A stretch of 62,009 nucleotides of DNA from Actinomycetota bacterium. GTDB taxonomy: Bacteria; Actinomycetota; Thermoleophilia; Solirubrobacterales; Solirubrobacteraceae. Shown piece by piece: positions 1 to 8,201 of this stretch (position 1 is its first letter; each line of letters begins with the position of its first letter). The stretch is taken from contig VAWY01000030.1 of assembly GCA_005888335.1 (NCBI GenBank), forward strand, positions 1-62,009, in the 5' to 3' direction. Both the position numbers and the translations under genes were made by a program. The notes beneath the pieces were generated by a model that was not told the DNA's origin, made no database searches, and saw nothing but the letters and a program-made list of their open reading frames with translations.

Positions 1-542
1 CGCTTCGGCGGCAGCGCCCGCGACGCGCCCGCCAGCGCCAGGAACGACAGCTCGGGGTGGACCTCGACCACCCACGCCTGGCGCGCCGGGCGCTCGGCCA
101 GCAGCGCGTCGGCCTCGGCGATCCTCGCGAACAGCCCGACGGCCTGGTGGCTGAGGACGGGGTGCTCACCGGCGCGGCGGCGCACGACCTCGCGGGCCTG
201 CTCGAACGTGCACCCGAGCAGCTCGCGATCCGGCGCCGGGAAGACGCACGCCCGGCGCGGGCCGAGCCGCTCGCGCGCCGCGCGGTCGCATGCGCGCAGG
301 CCGGCGCGGCGCGGCAGCCCGATCGGGACGTCGACGCCGACGCTCGGCGGCGGGCGCATCGCCTCGCATGCCTCGACGAGCGCGCGCAGCCCGCCGTGCC
401 GCGCGCGCAGCAGCTCCGGCTCGGTGCGGACGAGCGCGCCGCCGGCGTCCTCGTAGCCTCGCACGACGACCCACCCGGCCCGACAGCCGTCGACGCCGAC
501 CGCCGCCAGCCGCAGTGCTCCTCGACCGCTCACCGTCCGCAT
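1..542 (-). CDS. DUF429 family protein (3' end off the window)
   Basis: The reverse strand is open from an ATG at 542 to the window edge, about 180 residues with no stop. The protein begins MRTVSGRGALRLAAVGVDGC and continues RAGWVVV; the VGVDGCRAGWVV pattern, followed by VGVDVPIGLP and the downstream EVHPELSF, is the signature of the DUF429 family, a predicted RNase H-fold nuclease group of unknown biological role. The C-terminus lies outside the window. Its 5' end overlaps the divergent transporter gene by 28 bases if both starts are right. Function beyond the family name cannot be given. Confidence 0.75.
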   Translation of the reverse strand, partial: MRTVSGRGALRLAAVGVDGCRAGWVVVRGYEDAGGALVRTEPELLRARHGGLRALVEACEAMRPPPSVGVDVPIGLPRRAGLRACDRAARERLGPRRACVFPAPDRELLGCTFEQAREVVRRRAGEHPVLSHQAVGLFARIAEADALLAERPARQAWVVEVHPELSFLALAGASRALPPK

Positions 543-1669
543 CCTCCGCCACCACGGCCCGCGAGCGCGCGGCGCGCGCCGGGCTGTACGCCGGCGGCTA
601 CCTCGGCCCGTTCGGCGGCGGCGTCATCGCGGTGCTCATCCCGGAGCTGCGCGACGCCTTCCACGCCTCGACCGCCGAGGTCAGCGCCGGGATCACCGCC
701 TACCTCGTGCCGTTCGCCGCGCTGCAGGTCGTCTCTGGCACGTTCGGCGAGCGCGTCGGCGTCGCGCGGGCGATCCGCGCGGCGTACATCGCGTACGCGA
801 TCGCGTCGGTCGCCGTGGCGGCGACGACCTCGGTCGCCGCGTTCCTCGTCGCTCGCGGCCTGCAGGGCGCAGCCAACGCGTTCACGAGCCCGCTGCTGCT
901 GTCGGCGGTCGCGGAGGCGACGCCGGAGACCGAGCTCGGCCGCGCGATGGGGACGTTCGCCTCGGTGCAGACGGCCGGCGTCGTGTCGGCGCCGCTCGTG
1001 GGCGGGCTCGCCGGCGCGGTCGAGTTCCGGCTCGCCTTCATCGTTCCCGCCGTGGTCGCGCTGCTGCTCGCCGTCGCGCCGCTGCCTCGCGCCGCGAGCC
1101 GCGCGCATCCCGAGCCGCCGCGGCTGCGCGCCGCGTTCACCCGCCGCGCGGCGTGGACCTCCGCCGCCGCCTTCATCGCGTTCCTGGCCATCACCGGCGT
1201 GAGCTTCCTCGTCGCGCTGCGCGCGGCCGACGCGTTCGGCCTCGGCCCGACGCCGCGCGGTCTGCTGCTGGCCGGGTTCGGCGCGGCGGGCGTCGTCGCC
1301 GGGCGGCCGGCCGGCGCGCTCGTCGACCGCCTCGGGGCGGCGCGGGTGGCGTCGGCGGGCGCGGTTGTCGCCGCGGCCGCCGTGCCGCTGCTGGGCGTCG
1401 TCGGCAGCCCGGGACTGCTCGCGTTCGACTGGGCGGTCGCCGGGCTCGGCTCGGCGCTCGTGTGGGCGGGGCTGAACACGCTCATGGTCCGCAGCGCGCC
1501 CGCCAACCGCGCCGGGGCGGTCTCGCTCGTGGGCGCGTTCAAGTTCGCCGGCAACGCGCTCGCGCCGCTCCTCCTGCTGCCGCTTTACGAGGCGCGCGCG
1601 TGGGTCGCCTTCGCCGGCGCCGGCGCGCTGAGCGCGACGATCGCGGCCGCCGTCAGGCGCGCGAGCTGA
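515..1669 (+). CDS. MFS transporter
   Basis: About 384 residues with repeated hydrophobic spans and the layout of a 12-helix major facilitator (GLYAGGYLGPFGGGV at the first helix, GTFGERVGVARAIRAAY at loop 2-3, RGLQGAANAF in helix 4, DRLGAARVASAG in the second half). It probably exports or imports a small molecule by proton coupling; the substrate cannot be read from sequence. The GTG at 515 is the only sensible start just ahead of the first helix, because longer readings run into non-protein-like sequence. That start lies inside the 5' end of the divergent DUF429 gene, so the two promoters must sit within each other's coding sequence or one start is wrong. Confidence 0.8.
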   Translation: MLLDRSPSASSATTARERAARAGLYAGGYLGPFGGGVIAVLIPELRDAFHASTAEVSAGITAYLVPFAALQVVSGTFGERVGVARAIRAAYIAYAIASVAVAATTSVAAFLVARGLQGAANAFTSPLLLSAVAEATPETELGRAMGTFASVQTAGVVSAPLVGGLAGAVEFRLAFIVPAVVALLLAVAPLPRAASRAHPEPPRLRAAFTRRAAWTSAAAFIAFLAITGVSFLVALRAADAFGLGPTPRGLLLAGFGAAGVVAGRPAGALVDRLGAARVASAGAVVAAAAVPLLGVVGSPGLLAFDWAVAGLGSALVWAGLNTLMVRSAPANRAGAVSLVGAFKFAGNALAPLLLLPLYEARAWVAFAGAGALSATIAAAVRRAS

Positions 1670-1723
1670 GGGCTGCGCATAATGGCCCTGCCCCTTACCG
1701 AGCCCGCCGGGAAGTAGAGCACC

Positions 1724-2569
1724 GTGACCGAGACCCCTGTCGAAGTGCATCCGCTCCGCTGCGGCGACGCCCTCGCGCCGCCCGGCTGGTTCTTTCGCAC
1801 CGACGCCTCCAACCCGCTGCGCGCGCTCGGGATCGGGGTGCCCAAGTCGCGCTGGGTCGGGTGTCCGATCGGCGCGTTCTTGCTCGTCCACCCGAGCCGC
1901 GGACCGCTGCTCGTCGACACCGGCCTGCACCCCGACGCCGCCGACCGCCTGGCCGACAACTTCGGCCGCTTGAACGCTCGCTTCTTCAGCACGCTGCGCG
2001 CGACGCGCGACCGCACGGTGCCGGCGCAGCTGCGGGCCCGCGGGATCGAAGCCGCCGACCTCGACCTCGTCGTCATGACGCACCTGCACGTCGATCACGC
2101 CAGCGCGATGTCCGAGTTCCCGCGCGCGACGTTCGTCTGCGCGCGCGAGGAGTGGGGCGCGGCGACCGCGCGCTTCGGCGTCTGGCAGGGCTACGTGCGC
2201 AGCCAGCTGCCGGCGAGCTCGGCGCTGCGCCTCATCGACTTCAGCGGTCCCGAAGCGCAATCGTGGGGACCGTTCCCGGCGATGATCGACCTCCTCGGCG
2301 ACGGCAGCGTGCGTCTGCTCTCCACGCCGGGCCACACGCGCGGCCACCTGTCCGTCCTGGTGCGCTCGCCCGGTCGCGACGTGCTCATCGTCGGCGACGC
2401 CCTGTACACGCTGCGCAACCTGCACGAGGACCTCCTGCCGTGGCGGACGGCGGACGACGACCTCTATCGCCGGTCGATGGCGCGCATCCGCGAGTACGCC
2501 GGCGCGCACCCCGACGCGCAGCTCATCCCGACGCACGACGCTGACGTCTGGGACCAGGTCGCCGCCTGA
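1724..2569 (+). CDS. Metallo-beta-lactamase-fold hydrolase (lactonase-like)
   Basis: 281 residues. The metal site is complete: H120-x-H122-x-D124-H125 in THLHVDH, H204 in TPGHTRGH, D225 in IVGDAL and H271 in IPTHDAD, the pattern of binuclear zinc hydrolases of the glyoxalase II / N-acyl-homoserine lactonase branch. The lactonase assignment is only by overall resemblance; the substrate is unknown. There is no signal peptide, so it should act in the cytoplasm. The start is a GTG at 1724 after a weak GGGAAG ribosome site. It stands alone, 54 bases after the transporter and ahead of an operator-controlled membrane protein gene. Confidence 0.85.
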   Translation: MTETPVEVHPLRCGDALAPPGWFFRTDASNPLRALGIGVPKSRWVGCPIGAFLLVHPSRGPLLVDTGLHPDAADRLADNFGRLNARFFSTLRATRDRTVPAQLRARGIEAADLDLVVMTHLHVDHASAMSEFPRATFVCAREEWGAATARFGVWQGYVRSQLPASSALRLIDFSGPEAQSWGPFPAMIDLLGDGSVRLLSTPGHTRGHLSVLVRSPGRDVLIVGDALYTLRNLHEDLLPWRTADDDLYRRSMARIREYAGAHPDAQLIPTHDADVWDQVAA

Positions 2570-2577
2570 GCGACGCG

Positions 2578-2594
2578 TACCGACAGTCGGTCTG
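2578..2594. promoter_or_regulatory. TetR operator, copy 1
   Basis: TACCGACAGTCGGTCTG. Its core ACCGAC-A-GTCGGT (2579-2591) is a perfect 13-base palindrome, repeated with one base change at 3882-3898 beside the tetR gene. A CAAACT hexamer (2596-2601) sits 4 bases further on and the membrane protein starts at 2612, so a bound repressor would cover the core promoter. Confidence 0.75.
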
Positions 2595-2611
2595 GCAAAC
2601 TGGCGCGCGCC

Positions 2612-3256
2612 ATGGCCGATCGTCGCCGCCTCGACATCGCGTGCGGGCTCTCGGGGCTGATCTTTCTGGTCGGCTTCCTCGTGCAGGGCAAGCCGCCGGG
2701 CCCCGACGAGCCGGTCGCGACGATCGCCGGCTACCTGGCCGACCACCGCTCGGCCATCCTGGCCGGCGACGTGCTGATCGCCGCGGCCGCCGTGCCGTTC
2801 CTCTGGTTCCTCGGCGCATTCCGCGGCTATCTCGGCGAGGCGGGGGAGACGCGGCTCTCGGCGGCCGCGTTCCTCGGCGCCGGGGTGGGGACAGGCGTCG
2901 TCCTGGTGGGGGTCGCATTGCAGGCGGGCCTGGTCCTCCACAGCATCCAGGCGCCGGACGCGCTTGTGCGCTTCGCGTTCGACAGCTTCAACGCGCTGAT
3001 CACGATCGCCGCGGCGGCGCTCGCCGTGGGCGTGGGCGCCGCGGCGGTCTCCGGCGCGCGCAGCGGCGCGCTGCCCGCGTGGCTCTGTCGCGCGGGGTTG
3101 GCGACGGCGCTGCTGCAGGTGGCGACGCTGCCCGGCCTCGTGGCGGACGGCGGGCCGTTCGCCGCCGGTGGAGCGGTTGCCCTGCTGGCCTTCGTCGCGC
3201 TCGTCGCGTGGTTCACGACGCTCACGGCGCACCTGCTCGCCCGCCGGTCAGGCTGA
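2612..3256 (+). CDS. Small integral membrane protein, unknown function
   Basis: 214 residues with about six predicted hydrophobic segments: residues 10-22, 46-66, 90-110, 130-150, 160-175 and 190-207. No catalytic motif or family signature is recognised. The ATG at 2612 follows the operator at 2578-2594, which matches the one next to tetR, so this protein is probably part of the same small regulon as the alpha/beta hydrolase at 3916. Its 3' end overlaps the convergent tetR gene by 9 bases. Confidence 0.8.
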   Translation: MADRRRLDIACGLSGLIFLVGFLVQGKPPGPDEPVATIAGYLADHRSAILAGDVLIAAAAVPFLWFLGAFRGYLGEAGETRLSAAAFLGAGVGTGVVLVGVALQAGLVLHSIQAPDALVRFAFDSFNALITIAAAALAVGVGAAAVSGARSGALPAWLCRAGLATALLQVATLPGLVADGGPFAAGGAVALLAFVALVAWFTTLTAHLLARRSG

Positions 3257-3853
3257 CGGCCGCAGCCCGTCGATCAGGCGCTCGAGCGACCGGCCGAAGC
3301 GCCGCCGCGCGGCCTGGACGTCGTCGGCGCGCGCGATCGCCAGGCCCGCCTCGTTGAGCGCTCCGAGGAGCAGGTGGGCGAGCGGTTCGGGGTCCGTGCG
3401 CACGATGACGCCGTCGGCCATCGCCTGTTCGAGCCCTTGGCGCGTCATGCCCAGCCCGTACGCGGCGTCGATCTCGTGCCAGGTCTCCCAGCCGAGGACG
3501 GAAGGTGCGTCGATCAGCACGATCCGCTGGACGTCGCGGTCCAGGCACGCGTCGAGGAACGCGTTGAGGCCGGTCTTCAGCCGCCGCTCGGGGCGCTTCT
3601 CTTCCGCCACCGCCGCTCCGATCTGCACGCCGAGGTCGCGCTCGACGTCCTCGAAGACGGCGAGGAAGACGTCGCGCTTGTCGGCGAAGTGGTGATAGAG
3701 CGCGCCGCGCGTGACCTTGGCGCGCCGGGTGATGTCCTGGATCGATGTCTTGGCGTAGCCGCGGGCGGCGAACAGCTGCCGCGAGACCCGGACGAGCTTG
3801 GCCCTCGTCGCCTCGCCCTGCTCGGCCTTCGTGCGGGTGCGGACCGGCGGCAC
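3248..3853 (-). CDS. TetR/AcrR family transcriptional repressor
   Basis: 201 residues. The N-terminal helix-turn-helix is classic (ARGYAKTSIQDITRRAKVTR followed by GALYHHFADKRDVFLAVFED, about residues 32-70), followed by a divergent ligand-binding half. It is divergent from the alpha/beta hydrolase gene; the 62-base gap holds the palindrome at 3882-3898, and the same palindrome precedes the membrane protein gene at 2612. The simplest reading is a self-repressing ligand sensor controlling both neighbours. The inducer is unknown. The start is an ATG at 3853, which places the N-terminus a normal distance ahead of the HTH. Confidence 0.9.
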   Translation of the reverse strand: MPPVRTRTKAEQGEATRAKLVRVSRQLFAARGYAKTSIQDITRRAKVTRGALYHHFADKRDVFLAVFEDVERDLGVQIGAAVAEEKRPERRLKTGLNAFLDACLDRDVQRIVLIDAPSVLGWETWHEIDAAYGLGMTRQGLEQAMADGVIVRTDPEPLAHLLLGALNEAGLAIARADDVQAARRRFGRSLERLIDGLRPSA

Positions 3854-3881
3854 GGAGGCGATGGTAGTCAGCCAGGATGCA

Positions 3882-3898
3882 TACCGACGGTCGGTCTG
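3882..3898. promoter_or_regulatory. TetR operator, copy 2
   Basis: TACCGACGGTCGGTCTG, core palindrome ACCGAC-G-GTCGGT at 3883-3895, between tetR and the divergent hydrolase. A TACGCT hexamer at 3900-3905 follows and the hydrolase ATG is at 3916, the same geometry as copy 1. Confidence 0.8.
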
Positions 3899-3915
3899 TT
3901 ACGCTCCCGAGCGCC

Positions 3916-4794
3916 ATGGACTACCGCGACTACCAGGCGGCGCTCCGGACCGTCAGGACGCCTCACGGCGAGTTCGCCTACATCGACGTCGGCGAGGGCC
4001 CGGTGGCGCTGTTCGTCCACGGGCTGTTCGTCAGCGCCTACATCTGGCGCCAGGTGATCGCAGAGCTGCGCGACGAGCGCCGCTGCATCGCCTACAACCT
4101 CCCGCAGCACGGCGGCAGCCGGGTCGCCGACGACGCCGACCTCTCGCTGGCGGCCAACGCCGAGATGCTCGCGTCCTTTTGCGCGGCGCTCGGCCTCGAC
4201 CAGGTCGAGCTCGTCGCCAACGACACCGGCGGCGCCGTCAGCCAGGCGTTGGCCGTGCGTCGCCCCGACCTCGTCCGCACGCTCACCCTGACCAACTGCG
4301 AGGCCCGCGACGTCCTGCCCTCCAGCGACCCCCTCGCACAGATGGTCGCCCAGCTCGCCGAGCAGGGGCAGCTCGCGCCGGCGCTCAAGGCCGGCTACGA
4401 CGACCGCGAGGCGGCGCGGCGCGGCCCGTTGGCGGCGCCCTACCAGTGGCCGGAGCGCTTCTCCGACGACGACCTGCGCGGGATCATGGAGCCCCACCAG
4501 GCTTCCGTCGAGGCGGCGCGCGAGCTGGAGCGCTTCATGGCGTCGCTCGACTCCGACCAGCTCGTCGCGCTCGAGCCCGGCCTGCGCGACCTCCAGATCC
4601 CGACCCTTTGCGCGTGGGGGACGGGCGACACGCTGTTCCCGCTCGAGCTGGCGCACTGGCTGCGCGACACGATCCCCGGCTGTCGCGAGGTCGTCGAGAT
4701 CGATGGCGGCAGGCTGTTCTGGCCGTTCGAGCGCGGCGCGGAGCTCGTGCCTCACCTGCGGCGGCTCTGGGCGCTGGATCGACAGCCCGCCTAG
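3916..4794 (+). CDS. Alpha/beta hydrolase, haloalkane-dehalogenase-like, altered catalytic site
   Basis: 292 residues. Oxyanion-hole HGLF near residue 35, then VANDTGG with Asp103 where most alpha/beta hydrolases have Ser; an Asp nucleophile is typical of haloalkane dehalogenases. Glu129 (LTNCEA) and Asp238 (GTGDTLF) are candidate acids. Where the catalytic histidine should be, the sequence reads GGRLFWPFER, with Leu267 in the expected position. Without a His a normal dehalogenase cycle is unlikely, so the assignment is to the fold only. The ATG at 3916 is chosen because it sits 10 bases after a TACGCT hexamer; an upstream ATG at 3877 would start inside the operator region. Divergent from and probably controlled by TetR. 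Confidence 0.85.
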   Translation: MDYRDYQAALRTVRTPHGEFAYIDVGEGPVALFVHGLFVSAYIWRQVIAELRDERRCIAYNLPQHGGSRVADDADLSLAANAEMLASFCAALGLDQVELVANDTGGAVSQALAVRRPDLVRTLTLTNCEARDVLPSSDPLAQMVAQLAEQGQLAPALKAGYDDREAARRGPLAAPYQWPERFSDDDLRGIMEPHQASVEAARELERFMASLDSDQLVALEPGLRDLQIPTLCAWGTGDTLFPLELAHWLRDTIPGCREVVEIDGGRLFWPFERGAELVPHLRRLWALDRQPA

Positions 4795-4888
4795 CCTGAC
4801 GGGGCAGGTGCCGAGCGCTGACGCGTCCTCCGTCGGTGACCGGTGAGGCTTCTCCGGTCGCCTTCGCCGATACTGTGTCGCGAAGGTC

Positions 4889-6763
4889 ATGACCGAGGAT
4901 CCGCGCGAGACCAACGACCCGGCCCGCGGCGGGGAGGATCCCAAGGCGCCGGCGCACGACGCCGACCTCCTGCTGGACGCCGACCCCGACGAGGTCCCGG
5001 CCGACGAGTCCCTCACCCGGCCGAGCCCGACCAGGCCCGACGCGCCGGCGGCACCCGCCGAAGCAGCGCCGACCGAGGCCGGCGGTGAGGCTGTGGCGCC
5101 GGAGGCGGCGACGGCGGACGAGGCTGAAGCGGCGGAGGCGGCAAGCCCCGAGGCGACGGAGCCCGCTCCGAGCGAGCCGGCCGCGCCGCCGAAGCCGGCC
5201 GCGCCTCCCGAAGCGGCGCCGACCGAGGTCGCGGCAGAGGTTGCGGCGGGCGAGCCTGCCCCGGCCGAAGCGGCGCCCAGCGAGGCGCCGGCGCAACCGG
5301 TGGCGGCGGAGGTCGCGGCGGGCGAGCCTGCACCGGCCGAAGCGGCGCCCCCCGAGGCGCCGGCGCAACCCGCCGCAGCCGAGGCTGAGCCAAGCGAGCC
5401 GGCCGCGCCTCCCGAAGCGGCGCCGACGGAGGTCCCGTCGGAGGTCGCGGCGGGCGAGCCTGCCCCGGCCGAAGCGGCGCCCAGCGAGGCGCCGGCGCAA
5501 CCGGTCGCGGCGGAGGTCGCGGCGGGCGAGCCTGCACCGGCCGAAGCGGCGCCCCCCGAGGCGCCGGCGCAACCGGTCGCTGCCGCTCCGGGCGAGCCGG
5601 CCGCGCCGCCGGAGCCGGCCGCGCCTCCCGAAGCGGCGCCGACCGAGGTCGCGGGAGAGGTTGCGGCGGGCGAGCCTGCCCGGGCCGAAGCGGCGTCCAC
5701 TGAGGCGCCGGCGCAACCCGTCGCAGCCGAGGCCCAGCCGAGCGAGCCGGCCGCGCCTCCCGAAGCGGCGCCCACTGAGACGCCGGCGCAACCCGTCGCA
5801 GCCGAGGCCCAGCCGAGCGAGCCGGCCGCCGCTCCCAGGCCGCCCGCGCCTCAGCGGCCCGCTCGCCCTCGGCGGCGGCGGTTGACCGCTGCCGAGAAGC
5901 ATCGGCGGGCGTTCTTTGCGCGCTTGAACGAGTTGCGGCGTGCCGCCGCTCCCGCTCGTGACGCGGGCGAGGGGGAGGGTGAGGAGGCGCCCACTGCGCA
6001 GGCGGAGCCTGCGGGCACGCAGGAGGCGCCCGCCCCCCAGGCGGAGCCTGCTGGCACTGAGGCCGAGGCCGCCGGCGCGCCGGCCGAGGGTGACGTTGCC
6101 GCCGCTCCGCCCGTCGCGGAGGCCGAGGGCGCGGCCGCGCCGGTCGAGGAAGCCGCGGAGCCGGCCGCTCCTGCGCCGCCCCCGCAGCGCGCGCCCGCGC
6201 CGCCGCCGCCCGTGAGTCGGCCGCGCCTGCTGGCCGCGATCGACCGCGTCGGCGGCGCCGAGGCGGTGCGCCAGGCGCTGCGGCCGCAGCACGACGAACA
6301 GGGCAAGCCGCTGAAGTGGGCCGCGTCGTGCTGCGAGGCCGCGCGCGGGCTCAAGCCCGGCGACCCCGCGTACACCGCCTGGCTGCGCCTGGCCGGCACG
6401 CCCGTGCGCGAGGTCAAGGCGCTCGTCGACGATCGCCCGGCCGACGACCGCCGCGGGCGCCGCGGCGGCGGCCGGCGCCGGGATCGCGACCGCGAGGGCG
6501 GCGGGCGCCCGCCGCGCGGCGACCGCGACCGCGACCGTGATCGGGACCGCGGTGGGCGGGATCGTGACGACCGCCAGGGCGGCGAGCGCGCCAGCCGCGA
6601 CGACGTCGCCGCCCACGGGCGCGACGAGGCGTTCAAGCCCACGATCCGCATCGTGACGGCCGAGGACGCCAAGGAGCGCCGCGAGCGCGAGCGCGCCGAG
6701 AAGGCGGAGAAGGAGGCCAAGCGCCAGGCCGAGCGCGACCGCCTCTCGAAGTTCGGCTATTGA
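4889..6763 (+). CDS. Low-complexity Pro/Ala/Glu repeat protein with basic C-terminal tail
   Basis: 624 residues in three parts. Residues 1-320 are almost only A, E, P, S, T, V and Q, built of 24-residue units (EAAPSEAPAQPVAAEVAAGE type). A short basic patch follows (RPRRRRLTAAEKHRRAFFAR), then a second Ala/Pro/Glu stretch. Residues 440-520 form the only region that looks globular (RPRLLAAIDRVGGAEAVRQA onwards). The tail is Arg/Asp/Gly-rich (RDRDRDRD) and ends in a charged helix. No family is recognised. An acidic disordered arm plus an RD/RG tail suggests RNA or nucleic-acid binding, as inference only. Its stop overlaps the TTG start of the CYTH gene, so the two are translationally coupled. 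Confidence 0.75.
   Translation: MTEDPRETNDPARGGEDPKAPAHDADLLLDADPDEVPADESLTRPSPTRPDAPAAPAEAAPTEAGGEAVAPEAATADEAEAAEAASPEATEPAPSEPAAPPKPAAPPEAAPTEVAAEVAAGEPAPAEAAPSEAPAQPVAAEVAAGEPAPAEAAPPEAPAQPAAAEAEPSEPAAPPEAAPTEVPSEVAAGEPAPAEAAPSEAPAQPVAAEVAAGEPAPAEAAPPEAPAQPVAAAPGEPAAPPEPAAPPEAAPTEVAGEVAAGEPARAEAASTEAPAQPVAAEAQPSEPAAPPEAAPTETPAQPVAAEAQPSEPAAAPRPPAPQRPARPRRRRLTAAEKHRRAFFARLNELRRAAAPARDAGEGEGEEAPTAQAEPAGTQEAPAPQAEPAGTEAEAAGAPAEGDVAAAPPVAEAEGAAAPVEEAAEPAAPAPPPQRAPAPPPPVSRPRLLAAIDRVGGAEAVRQALRPQHDEQGKPLKWAASCCEAARGLKPGDPAYTAWLRLAGTPVREVKALVDDRPADDRRGRRGGGRRRDRDREGGGRPPRGDRDRDRDRDRGGRDRDDRQGGERASRDDVAAHGRDEAFKPTIRIVTAEDAKERRERERAEKAEKEAKRQAERDRLSKFGY
5206..5835 (+). repeat. Nested tandem repeat inside the Pro/Ala/Glu protein gene
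   Basis: A 72-base unit (24 codons) recurs near 5266, 5338, 5470 and 5542. A larger unit of about 204 bases (5206-5409 and 5410-5613) carries two of them. A 75-base unit recurs at about 5700 and 5775. DNA identity between units is high, so the array probably changes length by slippage or recombination. Confidence 0.8.
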
Positions 6764-7311
6764 GCGCCCCCCGGCGCAACCTCGAGCTCAAGGCGGTCGA
6801 CCCCGACCCGCAGGCCACCCTCGACGCGGCGCTCGCCCTCGGCGCGCACGACGAGGGCGTCCTCTTTCAGCGCGACACCTACTTCCACGCCGTCCAGGGC
6901 CGCCTCAAGCTGCGCGAGGCCCGGGTGGGTGGGACCGAATTCGCGGAGCTGATCGCCTACACGCGCGCCGACCGCACGGAGCCGCGCGTCAGCAGCTACC
7001 GCGTCGTCGCGGTCGCTGACCACATCGCGCTCGCCGACGCCCTCGCCGACGCGCTCGGCGTCAGAGCCGTCGTCGAGAAGCAGCGGCGCGTGCTGCTCTA
7101 CCAGAGCGTCCGCATCCACCTCGACCGCATCGCCGGGCTCGGCGACTTCGTCGAGCTGGAGGCGCTCGTCACCGGCCCGGGCGGACCCGCGGCCGAGCAG
7201 CCGAAGCTGGCCGAGCTGCAACGCGCGCTCGGCGTCACGGACGACCGCCTGGTCGCCCGGTCGTACGCCGACCTGCTCGAGCGGCGCGGGATGGCGGTCC
7301 CGCGCCGCTGA
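6760..7311 (+). CDS. CYTH domain protein (class IV adenylate cyclase / triphosphatase fold)
   Basis: 183 residues. It opens RRNLELKAVD, a variant of the CYTH ExExK motif in which the first Glu is Asn, followed by the usual FQRDTYF, GRLKLRE, YTRAD, VVEKQRRVLLY, IHLDRIAGLGDFVELE strand pattern. These tunnel-fold enzymes hydrolyse triphosphates or cyclise ATP with Mg2+; which reaction occurs here is not decidable. The start is a TTG at 6760 that overlaps the preceding TGA (TTGA). Its 3' end is 11 bases from the convergent sigma factor gene. Confidence 0.85.
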   Translation: MSAPRRNLELKAVDPDPQATLDAALALGAHDEGVLFQRDTYFHAVQGRLKLREARVGGTEFAELIAYTRADRTEPRVSSYRVVAVADHIALADALADALGVRAVVEKQRRVLLYQSVRIHLDRIAGLGDFVELEALVTGPGGPAAEQPKLAELQRALGVTDDRLVARSYADLLERRGMAVPRR

Positions 7312-7322
7312 GGCAAAAGAGG

Positions 7323-8189
7323 CTAAGCGGCTTCGCGCAGCCGCTGGAGCTCGGGGATCCCGGCCAGCCGCTGCAGGGCGCGCTCTTCGATGCGTCGCGT
7401 CTCCGCGACCGACATGCCGAGGTGCCGGGCCGTCTGCTCGACGGTCCGCTCACCCTCGCCGTCCGTCCCGAAGCGCGTGCCGACGACCTTCATCTCCTCG
7501 GTGGGCAGCGAGGCCAGGCCGGCGCGCACGACGCGCTCGGTCTCGCCCCGGACGGCCTGGTCCTCGAGGGACTCCTCGTCGACCGGCAGCAGGGCGCCGA
7601 GCGGCGTCTCGCCGTCCTCGCCTACGCCGGCGTCGAGGGAGGCCAGCACCTGCTGGTAGCTGCCCAGGCGCTCGATCTCGTCGGTGTCCGTATCCAGTTC
7701 CTTCGCCAGCTCCTCGAGCGTCGGCTCCCGGCCCAGGCGGAGCGCCATCTCGCGCTCGGCCCGGCCCAGGCGCCGCACGCGCTGGGAGATGTGTGCGGGC
7801 AGGCGGACGGTGCGGCCGGTGTTGTCCAGGCCGCGCTGCAGCGCCTGCCGGATCCAGATCGTGGCGTACGTCGAGAACCGGTAGCCCTTGCGGTAGTCGA
7901 ACTTCTCCGCCGCCCGGATCAGACCGAGCATGCCCTCCTGGACGAGGTCGGCGAAGGACAGCCCCTGGCCCTGGTACTTCCGGGCCACGGAGACGACCAG
8001 CCGCAGGTTGGAGTTGATCAGAAGGTCCTTGGCGTCAAGGTCGCCGCGCTCGATGCGCTGCGCCAGTTCCAGCACCTTCTCGTGCGGAAGCACGGGGTAG
8101 CGCTGCGCGCGGCGCAGGAGCTCGTCAACGGGGTCAAGCGGCGCGTCGAAAACCATCGTCGCGCCGCGGTTCAAGGTGTTCGCGGTCAC
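7323..8189 (-). CDS. RNA polymerase sigma-70 family factor
   Basis: 288 residues, short for a primary sigma. Region 1.2 (PVDELLRRAQRYPVLPHEKV), region 2 (LLINSNLRLVVSVARKYQGQ, then FADLVQEGMLGLIRAAEKFD, and YRFSTYATIWIRQAL for -10 melting, about residues 55-120), region 3 (LGREPTLEELAKEL) and region 4 HTH (ERTVEQTARHLGMSVAETRR, about 240-275) are all present. There is no extended N-terminal region 1.1, so it is probably a group 2 or group 3 factor. The start is a GTG at 8189 preceded by GAGGA; an internal ATG near 8156 is an alternative. It has a good vegetative-type promoter at 8221-8249. Confidence 0.92.
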   Translation of the reverse strand: MTANTLNRGATMVFDAPLDPVDELLRRAQRYPVLPHEKVLELAQRIERGDLDAKDLLINSNLRLVVSVARKYQGQGLSFADLVQEGMLGLIRAAEKFDYRKGYRFSTYATIWIRQALQRGLDNTGRTVRLPAHISQRVRRLGRAEREMALRLGREPTLEELAKELDTDTDEIERLGSYQQVLASLDAGVGEDGETPLGALLPVDEESLEDQAVRGETERVVRAGLASLPTEEMKVVGTRFGTDGEGERTVEQTARHLGMSVAETRRIEERALQRLAGIPELQRLREAA

Positions 8190-8201
8190 TCGTTCCTCAG
8201 A

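Noticed and set aside
530..3232. 900-residue open frame on the minus strand
   Set aside because: It runs antisense through three well-supported genes and is made of Arg/Ala/Gly/Asp runs; long antisense frames are expected at this GC content. The same applies to 8429-11956, 20900-25213, 30816-35399 and 13721-15940 on the minus strand.
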